DNA from: Candidatus Kaelpia imicola
GTDB taxonomy: Bacteria > Omnitrophota > Gorgyraeia > Kaelpiales > Kaelpiaceae
Length of the DNA: 35,932 nucleotides
Reading direction: 5' to 3'
Assembly (NCBI GenBank): GCA_030765505.1
Contig: JAVCCL010000004.1
Span: 1 to 35,932 of the forward strand
Shown in pieces: positions 27,413 through 34,367 of this stretch. The notes beneath the pieces are model-generated. The model did not search any database. It worked only from the letters and a program-made list of their open reading frames with translations, and was not told where the DNA came from. Position 1 is the first letter of the stretch. Each line of letters begins with the position of its first letter. Position numbers and translations under genes: made by a program.

Positions 27413-29159
27413 TTATTCAGAACCTAAGGAGATAGAAGAGTTTCTTCTAAACAACCTTTCTAATGTTCAAAAGCCCGGCCGCTATATAGGCAGGGAGCAC
27501 AACAGTATAGAGAAGAATTGGGATAGTGCCTCTCTTAGGATTGTTTTGATATATCCCGATCTATATGAAATTGGAATGAGTAATCAGGGATTACGACTTC
27601 TATATGAACTTATAAATGCGAAGCCTGAATTTATCTGCCAGAGATCTTTTGCCCCTTGGCATGACATGGAGAACTTGCTTAAGAGTTCAAATCTGCCTCT
27701 ATATAGCCTTGAGAGCAAAAGACCCCTCTCTGAATTCGATATTGTTGCGTTTACACTTCAGCATGAACTAAACTATACAAATATTTTAACTATACTTGAT
27801 TTGGCAGGTTTAGATATCTTCTCTAAAGATAGAGCGGATAACCATCCTCTGATAATCGGAGGAGGTCCCTCTACATTAAACCCCGAACCTGTTGCGGATT
27901 TCTTTGATTTTTTTCTTATAGGCGAAGCAGAAGATATTATTATTCCTTTATTGGAGAGTATTTCTGCGGGACGTAAGGATGGTATCCCAAGAGAAGAACT
28001 GCTCTTTAGACTTAAGAATCAAAACTCAATCTATGTTCCCTCGCTTTATAAGACGGAGTTAACAGAAGAAGGTTTTATTGTTACCAATGTGGATAGAAAG
28101 GTCCAGAAGCATTATGTGGCTGATCTTAATAGTGTAGCGCACTCTATCAGGCCCACCGTATCTTATATCCGTACAATCCATGATAGGATAAATCTTGAGA
28201 TTATGCGGGGCTGTCCGAACTCCTGCAGGTTTTGCCAGGCAAGGGTCTATTATGGTCCGCCAAGGCAGAGAGAGATGAACAATCTTATCTCTACTGCTAA
28301 GAAGAATTACAAAAATACAGGCTATGAAGAGGTCTGCCTATCTTCACTTTCAAGCGGAGTCTATTCCGGTATAGAGGATCTGATTGATGGTTTGAGATCT
28401 GATTTTAAAGATCTAAATCTATTTTTAAGTTTGCCCTCTCTTTGGGTTAGTAAGAGCCTTATAGATAGTTTGAGCAAATTCACCGATACAAAAAGGCCTT
28501 CATTGACGTTTGCTCCTGAGGTAGGCTCTTTGAGAATGAAGGATATAGTAGGAAAATATGTTGATGAGGAGATATTGAGCGAGATTATCTCTTTTGCTTT
28601 TGATAGAGGATGGAAGAGTATAAAGCTCTATTATATGCTTGGGCTTCCCGGCCTTAAGATTGATGATTTAAAAGAGATAGTCGAATTCGTAAAAGGTCTT
28701 CTAAAGCTAAGGACAAGGAGGTCTGTAAGTCTAAAGCTTAGTTTTGCAACTTTTATTCCTAAGCCCCACACTCCTTTTCAGTGGCATCCTTTTGCATCTA
28801 GAGAAGAGGTACTGGAGCAGATTGGATTTATAAGAGATAATTTGCATAGCAGGCGTATAAAAATTGATTTCAGAGATTATGATTATTCTTTAATTGAAGC
28901 AATCTTTTCTCGGGGGGATAGAAGATTGTCATCTGTCATTTATGAGGCCTGGAAGGCAGGTGCAAGATTTGATTCCTGGGGAGGAGAATTCAATAGTGAT
29001 TTATGGTATAATGCATTTAGTAAAAAAAATATTGACATAGATAGTTATCTTAGACCGTCCTGGGGCGAGTCTTCTCTATTGCCTTGGGATTACGTAGGTG
29101 TGGACATTGATAAGAAGGATTTATGGGCAAGCCTTGAGAGTGCTAGGGCTAAATTTTAG
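27405..29159 (+). CDS. B12-binding-domain radical SAM protein (TIGR03960-like)
   Basis: A 584-aa radical SAM enzyme. Residues 40-250 resemble the B12-binding-like N-terminal domain seen in this family. The cluster motif CPNSCRFC (Cys270, Cys274, Cys277; CX3CX2C) follows EIMRG, and a TIM-barrel region continues with FAPEVGSLRMKDIVGK and KLYYMLGLPG. This matches the uncharacterised TIGR03960 family, normally encoded next to or fused with a DUF2344 (TIGR03936) partner, which is present here two genes on. The substrate is unknown. It overlaps rodA by 8 nt and ends with TAG. Confidence 0.88.
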   Translation: MNNYSEPKEIEEFLLNNLSNVQKPGRYIGREHNSIEKNWDSASLRIVLIYPDLYEIGMSNQGLRLLYELINAKPEFICQRSFAPWHDMENLLKSSNLPLYSLESKRPLSEFDIVAFTLQHELNYTNILTILDLAGLDIFSKDRADNHPLIIGGGPSTLNPEPVADFFDFFLIGEAEDIIIPLLESISAGRKDGIPREELLFRLKNQNSIYVPSLYKTELTEEGFIVTNVDRKVQKHYVADLNSVAHSIRPTVSYIRTIHDRINLEIMRGCPNSCRFCQARVYYGPPRQREMNNLISTAKKNYKNTGYEEVCLSSLSSGVYSGIEDLIDGLRSDFKDLNLFLSLPSLWVSKSLIDSLSKFTDTKRPSLTFAPEVGSLRMKDIVGKYVDEEILSEIISFAFDRGWKSIKLYYMLGLPGLKIDDLKEIVEFVKGLLKLRTRRSVSLKLSFATFIPKPHTPFQWHPFASREEVLEQIGFIRDNLHSRRIKIDFRDYDYSLIEAIFSRGDRRLSSVIYEAWKAGARFDSWGGEFNSDLWYNAFSKKNIDIDSYLRPSWGESSLLPWDYVGVDIDKKDLWASLESARAKF

Positions 29160-29188
29160 TATCTCTGAGATTAAAGGGAGGTAATAAT

Positions 29189-30298
29189 ATGGATTTTCTT
29201 AAGGGTGTTATCAAAAGAAATGAGATGGACAGTTCTTTTAAAAATCTTCTTATTGAAATGTCTCAGAATAATGCTTCCGACTTACATCTTAAAGATGGTT
29301 ATCCCCCGATCTTTAGAATAGATGGGAACCTGATGATGAGTGACCATCCCGAGCTTTCACCGGATAACATCGAGAAGATGTCTTTTAGTGTGTTGAACGA
29401 GGAGCAGAGAGAGAGGTTTAAAAGAGAGTGGGAGCTAGATTTTGCGATAGAGGTAGAAGGGGTTGCCCGCTACAGAATAAATCTCTATATTCAGAGAGGT
29501 TCTCTTGCTGCTGCTGTAAGGATGCTGCCTGCTAAGATACCTTCGCTCTCTGAGTGCGGATTAAATCAAGAGCTTATCATTGAGAAGCTCTTAAAGAGAA
29601 AGAGAGGGCTTATTCTTGTTACAGGGCCGACTGGAAGCGGGAAATCTACATCAATAGCCTCTATGATTGAATGGTTAAATGAAAATGGAACGAACCACAT
29701 CATAACCGTAGAGGATCCTATAGAGTATGTCTTTAAATCCAGGAGCTCTGTTATAGATCAGCGGGAAGTGGGAACAGATACTCACTCATTCAGCAACTCT
29801 CTAAGGCATATATTAAGAGAGGATCCCGACGTTATTCTTGTTGGCGAGATGCGTGACCTTGAGACGGTAGAGGCGGCTTTAAATATAGCTGAGACAGGCC
29901 ATCTTGTTCTTGCAACTCTGCATACTCCAGATGCAATCCAGAGTATCAATAGAATTATCGATATTTTTCCAGCACATAAACAGTCTCAGGTAAGAGTGCA
30001 GATTTCCTTTGTCCTTTTGGCAGTCCTTACTCAGCAGCTTATGGCGAAGAAAGAAGGGCCGGGCCGTGTCTTGGCGTATGAGATGATGATTGCAAATCAT
30101 GCAGTGAGAAGTATGATCAGAGAGAGCAAGGTTCATCAGATAACATCAACTCTTCAGACTGCACAGGCAGAGGGCATGAGCACTATGAACCAAAGCTTAG
30201 TTAACCTCTATTTGAAAGGTGATATAGGTTATGAGCAGGCAATGCTTCACTCTTTAGATGTTGAGGATCTTAAGAAATTAATCCAGAGAAAAGCGTGA
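29189..30298 (+). CDS. pilT: Type IV pilus retraction ATPase PilT
   Basis: Hexameric secretion-type ATPase that powers pilus retraction and twitching. Walker A is GPTGSGKS (residues 146-153). ITVEDPIEYVF (Asp box), LREDPDVILVGEMRD (Walker B), ETGHLVLATLHT (His box) and an N-terminal PAS-like domain with NNASDLHLKDG are present; 369 aa is typical. GGGAGGTAATAAT gives a strong Shine-Dalgarno. No other pilus gene is in the window. It lies between the radical SAM gene and its usual DUF2344 partner. Confidence 0.95.
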   Translation: MDFLKGVIKRNEMDSSFKNLLIEMSQNNASDLHLKDGYPPIFRIDGNLMMSDHPELSPDNIEKMSFSVLNEEQRERFKREWELDFAIEVEGVARYRINLYIQRGSLAAAVRMLPAKIPSLSECGLNQELIIEKLLKRKRGLILVTGPTGSGKSTSIASMIEWLNENGTNHIITVEDPIEYVFKSRSSVIDQREVGTDTHSFSNSLRHILREDPDVILVGEMRDLETVEAALNIAETGHLVLATLHTPDAIQSINRIIDIFPAHKQSQVRVQISFVLLAVLTQQLMAKKEGPGRVLAYEMMIANHAVRSMIRESKVHQITSTLQTAQAEGMSTMNQSLVNLYLKGDIGYEQAMLHSLDVEDLKKLIQRKA

Positions 30299-30603
30299 AA
30301 GAAGCAGTTGAATACTCGCTTATCTTTACAAAGAAGGGATTGTTGAAATTCATATCCCATCTTGATCTACTGCATCTCTTCCAACGTGTTTTAAGGCGAG
30401 CCAATATTGCAGTTTTATATTCACAGGGTTTTCATCCAATACCGAAGATTAAGTTCAATAGAGCTCTTAAACTTGGTGTAGAGAGTGATAACGAGCAGTT
30501 ATTCATAAGATTAAAAGAAGATATAGAAGAGAGTAGATTGAAAAAAGAAATAAATAAGCAGCTTCCGGATGAGATTCAGATAGTTTCTGCAACTAAGGTC
30601 TGA
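30295..30603 (+). CDS. Short TIGR03936/DUF2344 radical SAM-associated protein
   Basis: The 102 aa match the N-terminal half of DUF2344 proteins: FTKKGLLKFISHLDLLHLFQRVL and YSQGFHPIPKIKFNRALKLGV are the family hallmarks (each is longer than one motif and lies within residues 11-62). Relatives are usually about twice as long, so this is a natural short form or a truncation. After the TGA the sequence is AT-rich and turns into the tRNA promoter, with no sign of continued coding in another frame. The GTG start overlaps pilT by 4 nt. The function is unknown but it is expected to act with the radical SAM protein at 27405-29159. Confidence 0.82.
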   Translation: MKEAVEYSLIFTKKGLLKFISHLDLLHLFQRVLRRANIAVLYSQGFHPIPKIKFNRALKLGVESDNEQLFIRLKEDIEESRLKKEINKQLPDEIQIVSATKV

Positions 30604-30633
30604 TTTTTTGATTCTTTAAATTGATAAATATTC

Positions 30634-30642
30634 TGATATAAT
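30634..30642 (+). promoter_or_regulatory. Extended -10 promoter for tRNA-Met
   Basis: TGATATAAT is a perfect extended -10 (TGnTATAAT). No good -35 is found at 16-18 bp, which is common with extended -10 elements. The expected start near 30649 is about 11 bases before the tRNA. Confidence 0.6.
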
Positions 30643-30659
30643 TTGAGTTTGGTTTTTAC

Positions 30660-30733
30660 GGCGGTGTAGCTCAGTTGGTTAGAGCATACGGCTCATACCC
30701 GTATTGTCAGTGGTTCGAGTCCACTCACCGCTA
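30660..30733 (+). tRNA. tRNA-Met (anticodon CAT)
   Basis: A 74-nt cloverleaf can be drawn by hand. The acceptor stem GGCGGTG pairs with CACCGCT (one G-U at the first pair), the D arm is CTCAGTTGGTTAGAG, the anticodon stem TACGG/CCGTA carries the loop CTCATAC (anticodon CAT), and the T arm AGTGG-TTCGAGT-CCACT is followed by discriminator A. CCA is not encoded. The body closely resembles elongator tRNA-Met of other bacteria; a lysidine-modified tRNA-Ile2 is the alternative for a CAT anticodon. The recombinase gene starts about 150 bp downstream. Confidence 0.93.
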
Positions 30734-30879
30734 TAACTCTTTCATTACGAACAGGTTAGAGCTATAGAGTTGATGTAAGTTGTTGAATTATATGCACTAA
30801 TCGACCAAACTGCCGATTCTTGAGGTTAGCCTGAAAAACCCCACTAACTACTAGTGCTTTCCCGTATAGTCTAAATATT

Positions 30880-31782
30880 ATGAAGATTTCAATCTTATTT
30901 GAGGAGTTCATTGCTTTTGCGACTTTAGAAAGATGCTTAGAACCTACTACTATTGAATGGTATAAAAGAAGCCTTGCACCGCTGCTTAAGTACTTACGTT
31001 ATAAGATGCTTAAGGCAGACTTGGAGGTTTTAACCACAGAGACTCTTAGGGGCTTTTTTGTAAGCCATAGACTAAACGGCAACGCACCTAGAACAATACT
31101 TAATATTATGCAGGGAATTAAGTCGTTTTGTAGCTTTTTAGTAAAGAGAGGTTATCTCAAGGAGAACCCTTGCAATAGCCTTGAAAAGCCCAAGTTAGCC
31201 CGTAGGTTGCCTGATTTCCTAGATGAGGGGGAAGCTAAGGAGTTGTTACAAACTTGCATTAGCTTAAAGCGTAGTTATAAATCAAAGTGGTATAGAGATG
31301 TTTCTATTATTAGTATGTTTCTATTAACTGGTATAAGAAAGAGAGAGTTGCTTAATTTAAAGTTGAAGGATGTAAACTTGGATAGAGGATATATATGTGT
31401 TACAGCTAAGAACAAAGAGAGGATTGTGCCTTTAAATGATACTGTAAAAGGTTTTTTGGAAGACTACTTAAAAGTAAGGCCCAAAAGGAAAAATATCGAT
31501 TACTTATTTTTATCTACCAACAGAAAGAACTCTCCTTTAACTCAACAAGGATTGTACAATCTATTTGATGAGCTAAAGAAAAAAGTTGGATTTAAAAAGA
31601 ATGTTACTCCTCAAGTCTTGAGGCATACTTTCTGCACTTTAATGTTAAGAAATGGAGTAAACTTAAGAGATATTCAATTATTAGCAGGACATTCTGACAT
31701 ATCTACTACGGCTAGATTTTATTTAGGATGCGATGATAAACAGTTAAAAAAGGCGGTTGAAAAGCATCCATTGAATATCTAA
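30880..31782 (+). CDS. Tyrosine recombinase / site-specific integrase (XerC/D-like)
   Basis: A 300-aa recombinase with an N-terminal SAM-like core-binding domain (about residues 1-88) and a C-terminal catalytic domain. Arg153 (TGIRKREL), Lys177 (TAKNKER), Arg248 (TPQVLRHTF), His271 (AGHSDISTT) and Tyr281 (ARFYL) fit the active site. The first residue of the HxxR box is Gln245 instead of His. It has no N-terminal arm-binding domain. There is no Shine-Dalgarno; a TATAGT at 30865 would place transcription nearly at the ATG. It lies directly after tRNA-Met in the same direction, as in elements that integrate at tRNA genes, and a direct repeat begins at its stop. Confidence 0.92.
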   Translation: MKISILFEEFIAFATLERCLEPTTIEWYKRSLAPLLKYLRYKMLKADLEVLTTETLRGFFVSHRLNGNAPRTILNIMQGIKSFCSFLVKRGYLKENPCNSLEKPKLARRLPDFLDEGEAKELLQTCISLKRSYKSKWYRDVSIISMFLLTGIRKRELLNLKLKDVNLDRGYICVTAKNKERIVPLNDTVKGFLEDYLKVRPKRKNIDYLFLSTNRKNSPLTQQGLYNLFDELKKKVGFKKNVTPQVLRHTFCTLMLRNGVNLRDIQLLAGHSDISTTARFYLGCDDKQLKKAVEKHPLNI

Positions 31783-31880
31783 GGGGTTTAAAACAGTACA
31801 CTATTAAAACATTCTCTATGTAGTAGTGATGTGCTGTTAAGTTTCTATTGTTCGAATAATCAATACATAGTTTGTTAAAT
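31783..31880 (+). repeat. Direct repeat copy A, after the integrase
   Basis: Begins one base after the integrase stop with GGGGTTTAAAACAGTACAC and includes ATTCTCTATG, TAGTAGTG and TGTTAAGTTTCTATTGTT. It aligns over about 98 bp to copy C at 34134, apart from a 12-bp gap. CTATGTA and TACATAG within it form a distant inverted repeat. The end of the copy runs into the promoter of the next gene. Confidence 0.75.
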
Positions 31881-31900
31881 TGTTTAATATGTGGTATAAA
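31872..31900 (+). promoter_or_regulatory. Probable promoter of the HExxH protein gene
   Basis: TTGTTA (31872-31877), 17-bp spacer, TATAAA (31895-31900). The expected start near 31907 gives a leader of about 29 nt before the ATG at 31936, without a strong Shine-Dalgarno. Its -35 lies in the end of repeat copy A. Confidence 0.45.
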
Positions 31901-31935
31901 TTGACCAAAGAGCAAATTAAAGAGTTTCTATATTA

Positions 31936-33513
31936 ATGAAAGTGAAATACAAAATTTTATTAATTATATCAGGGTTATTATTCTCGATGCCCTGTTATGC
32001 TTTTTCATTCTTAGGAGAGAGTGTTTTTGATGGAAGTCAAGATTCCTTGCAAGGTTCTTCATTTAGTTATGAATATTTTATTGATAATAATAGTAGAGTA
32101 ATTATTGGTGAGACAGTTGAAGGGGATGGCTCAGTCGTAGAGGCGCCAATTATTTTAAATCAGGATTATAATGGACAGGATTATAATGGATATGAATCTA
32201 CAATAAACAAAACTGCCAGACCTTTAAATGAAAAAGAAATTTTGTATTTAGAGAGTATAATTACTGATTTTAAATTAGAAGAACTTCGAAGTTATAATAT
32301 AAGGGTTTTTAAGCCGAATGAAGAATCTTATGACGAGGAACAAGTTGGTGCAGCTTTCGTAGAAGCAAACACCATTGTTATTAATGATTCGTTATTTAAT
32401 AATAATACGTTGTTAGGTAAAATTGCATTTGTTAAAATTATTGTTCATGAGTTAACTCATATAAAAGATTATCAGAAATCTCCAGAAGTTTTTTTGCAAA
32501 GACAGGATTTATACTATAAAGTGCTTGTTTCAATTGATTATTCTGAAGATTTTTCGTTTGTAGAATTTAAGGATAATTTAAATAATTTTGTAAGAGCATG
32601 GGTTGAGGTAGAAGTATCAGCAGAAGCGGAAGCAATTGAATTTATTTCAGATTATATTAATGAAAAAAACATAGATTTGCTTAAAGAAGTTAATAATTCA
32701 CAAAGGCGAATAGGTGAAGTAAGAAAAGACGGGCTTGGTAATACTAATTTATCGGAAAATCTGTTTGAAGACAATCGGAGCTGTATTGAAACTTTATATG
32801 GCGTTAATGGTTTTACAGATATTCAAGGAAATGTTGATAAAGTAAAATTATTTTGGGGTATGTTTTTTGGCCATCTAAATACATATCTTCCTTCAGTTGT
32901 TGAACAAAGGCTATTATTGGCTCAGGAAGAAATAGGATTAATAGAAAAAGATGAAGGGGGTAATTGGGTTATAGGCATAGATAATGTCGGTAAAGTGTCT
33001 ATCGGTAATTTATTAAAACCCGATATATATAATACTCCAGAGGTAAAACTATTATTTGAGAATATTTTTGGATTACCAATTTCTGATTTACAAGGAGAGT
33101 TAGTAGATAGCGGGGGTGTTGACACAGGTACATTAACTATTTATCCTCATGTTTTTACAGACATAGAAAAATCACCAGCTATTTGGTTGCAGTACTATAG
33201 TGATAATACCATAGATATTAATTATGATTTTTCAAATGGTGACCGTTGGCTTGGAATTATTATGGATTTAAACCATCCATCATATTTGACTCAACATGAT
33301 AAGCTTAAATTGAGTTTTAAAGGAGACCCTGATAAATTTGAATTTAAAGTTAACGGAGAATTAATAGATATTATTAAAACTTTAGATGGTGAGTATTATT
33401 TCCAAATTGATGAGTTAATTTTTAAAATAGAGATTGCTATTAACAGAAATTACATTCAAGATGATAGTCAAGAAGGTTCATTGAAAATTAATTTTTTACC
33501 TCTAAATAATTAA
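31936..33513 (+). CDS. Secreted putative zinc metallopeptidase (HExxH), unknown family
   Basis: A 525-aa protein with a Sec signal peptide (MKVKYKILLIISGLLFSMPC, likely cleavage after CYA at residue 22). HELTH at residues 171-175 is a zincin HExxH motif, with the preceding NTIVINDSLF and GKIAFVKIIV helix typical of such sites. Glu226, Glu230 or Glu232 in VEVEVSAEAEAIEF could supply the third zinc ligand, as in gluzincins. The remaining 290 residues are not recognised; the last 130 or so look beta-rich. The gene is very AT-rich compared with the main run and is bounded by copies of a direct repeat, consistent with horizontal acquisition. Its target is unknown. Confidence 0.8.
   Translation: MKVKYKILLIISGLLFSMPCYAFSFLGESVFDGSQDSLQGSSFSYEYFIDNNSRVIIGETVEGDGSVVEAPIILNQDYNGQDYNGYESTINKTARPLNEKEILYLESIITDFKLEELRSYNIRVFKPNEESYDEEQVGAAFVEANTIVINDSLFNNNTLLGKIAFVKIIVHELTHIKDYQKSPEVFLQRQDLYYKVLVSIDYSEDFSFVEFKDNLNNFVRAWVEVEVSAEAEAIEFISDYINEKNIDLLKEVNNSQRRIGEVRKDGLGNTNLSENLFEDNRSCIETLYGVNGFTDIQGNVDKVKLFWGMFFGHLNTYLPSVVEQRLLLAQEEIGLIEKDEGGNWVIGIDNVGKVSIGNLLKPDIYNTPEVKLLFENIFGLPISDLQGELVDSGGVDTGTLTIYPHVFTDIEKSPAIWLQYYSDNTIDINYDFSNGDRWLGIIMDLNHPSYLTQHDKLKLSFKGDPDKFEFKVNGELIDIIKTLDGEYYFQIDELIFKIEIAINRNYIQDDSQEGSLKINFLPLNN
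32161..32190 (+). repeat. 15-bp exact tandem duplication in the HExxH gene
   Basis: CAGGATTATAATGGA occurs twice back to back, giving QDYNGQDYNG in the protein between the signal peptide and the metallopeptidase region. It keeps the frame and looks like a recent slippage event. Confidence 0.9.
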
Positions 33514-33525
33514 TTAGAACTACAG

Positions 33526-33558
33526 GGAGATTCTAGCTGATATCTCATCTCCATTTTT
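33526..33558 (+). terminator. Weak terminator-like hairpin after the HExxH gene
   Basis: GGAGAT (33526-33531) can pair with ATCTCC (33547-33552) around a 15-base loop, and a five-T run follows. The stem is short, so this is only a candidate. Confidence 0.35.
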
Positions 33559-33714
33559 CCCTTGGAATATCTTGCGAAAGACAGGTAACAGCAAGTAGAG
33601 ATAAAGGATGAATATTATTTAGACACCAAGTTTTCTGAATTCCAATGTTGATGAACTTAATTGGTTTTGATGATATTGTAAATAAACAAGTTAATTAATA
33701 GTGGGGGATATTTA

Positions 33715-33775
33715 GCTCCCACAGCGCTCCCATAATGCTCCCATAATTTTTCCACAACGCTCCCACAATCTCCCG
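33715..33775. repeat. Tandem GCTCCCA motif array at 11-bp pitch
   Basis: GCTCCCA starts at 33715, 33726, 33737 and 33759, exactly 11 bp apart, with a degenerate unit (TTTTCCA) at 33748 filling the gap and a TCTCCCG copy at 33769. The unit is GCTCCCAYARY. The pitch of about one helical turn puts all units on one face of the DNA, as expected for an array of protein-binding sites such as integrase arm-type sites. Confidence 0.85.
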
Positions 33776-34010
33776 ACTATAATTTAATTAAGTTATTGAT
33801 ATTAATAGACTTAAGTATAATTTTATTAAAAAGCAGACAAAATCACTCTTCTGTTGCACTATAAAAGACTATTTTTGACAAAGATATGTACAGTATAGCG
33901 CTACAACAAGCTAAACTTAGGATTAGCGAATATTTACCCCTCCTCGTACGAAACAAGCTTTTTGTTCCCTGCAGTTAACTATAGGGCTATTAGCCTGTTA
34001 GTCAATGGTA

Positions 34011-34039
34011 GGGGTTTTAAACAGTACAATATTTAAAGA
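34011..34039 (+). repeat. Direct repeat copy B (partial)
   Basis: GGGGTTTTAAACAGTACAAT and the following ATTTAAAGA match the first 29 bp of copies A and C; the rest of the repeat is missing. It lies 123 bp before copy C in the same orientation. Confidence 0.65.
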
Positions 34040-34100
34040 GCAACTTAGCGATATACCCTTGCTGTGTTTGATTTTGAGCATTACCCATATCTAGCCCTGT

Positions 34101-34120
34101 TTTGGTCACTATTTGGTCAC
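34101..34120. repeat. Paired TTTGGTCAC motif, 11 bp apart
   Basis: TTTGGTCAC occurs at 34101-34109 and 34112-34120. The pitch is the same 11 bp as in the GCTCCCA array 340 bp upstream, but the motif differs. The GGTCACTAT part resembles the arm-type consensus of lambda integrase, although this may be chance. It ends 14 bp before repeat copy C. Confidence 0.7.
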
Positions 34121-34133
34121 CAGATGACTGTAG

Positions 34134-34240
34134 GGGGTTTAAAAATAGCACAATATTGAAGTATTCTCTATGCTATACCACCATAGTAGTGTGTGTGTTG
34201 TTAAATTTCTATTGTTTGGAATTAAACACCTAGTTAAACC
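34134..34240 (+). repeat. Direct repeat copy C, before the H1-like gene cluster
   Basis: GGGGTTTAAAAATAGCAC, ATTCTCTATG, TAGTAGTG, and TGTTAAATTTCTATTGTT align in order with copy A at 31783; copy C has a 12-bp insert that forms the small hairpin CTATG...CATAG. Its end abuts the promoter at 34241, as copy A abuts the promoter at 31872. Confidence 0.75.
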
Positions 34241-34270
34241 TTGACTACTTATAATAAATAGGATTATTAT
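34241..34270 (+). promoter_or_regulatory. Promoter ahead of the H1-like gene cluster
   Basis: TTGACT (34241-34246), 18-bp spacer, TATTAT (34265-34270). Transcription would start near 34277, giving a leader of about 90 nt that contains the terminator-like hairpin at 34321 before the H1-like start. Confidence 0.55.
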
Positions 34271-34320
34271 GTGTTATCATGCCACAATGTAGTGGATATA
34301 TAATTTGGTGATTTAATATA

Positions 34321-34348
34321 GGCAACTCTAGAGAGGGTTGTCTTTTTT
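34321..34348 (+). terminator. Rho-independent terminator/attenuator in the leader of the H1-like gene
   Basis: GGCAACTCT pairs with GAGGGTTGTC-derived bases over nine pairs (two G-U) around the loop AGAG, and six Ts follow directly. It lies only 19 nt before the ATG at 34368 and five bases before its Shine-Dalgarno. It would therefore either end a short RNA of about 70 nt from the promoter at 34241 or act as an attenuator. Confidence 0.65.
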
Positions 34349-34367
34349 ATTTTAAAGGAGGTGAATC

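Larger units (their letters stand above)
33514..34240. other. Long gene-free, repeat-rich intergenic stretch
   Basis: No plausible coding frame is seen on either strand between the HExxH gene and the promoter at 34241. The stretch holds a weak terminator, two arrays of short motifs at 11-bp pitch, and two copies of the direct repeat found after the integrase. Small inverted repeats (for example GGCTATTAGCC at 33985-33995) also occur. I read it as a junction of past insertions rather than a decayed gene. Confidence 0.7.

Noticed and set aside
30604-30610. Terminator after the DUF2344 gene
   Set aside because: There is a T run, but the only upstream hairpin is about four pairs, too weak to support a call.
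33715-33775. CRISPR array
   Set aside because: The units are 11 bp with no spacers between them and no cas genes are present.
33875-33903. Promoter with a perfect TTGACA
   Set aside because: No acceptable -10 lies at 16-18 bp; TATAGC is only 13 bp away.
31783-34240. Integron-like attC sites between integrase and cassettes
   Set aside because: GTTAAGT and GTTAAAT fit the GTTRRRY core, but no matching RYYYAAC partner or attC-type long inverted repeat is found, and the recombinase shows no visible IntI-specific insertion.
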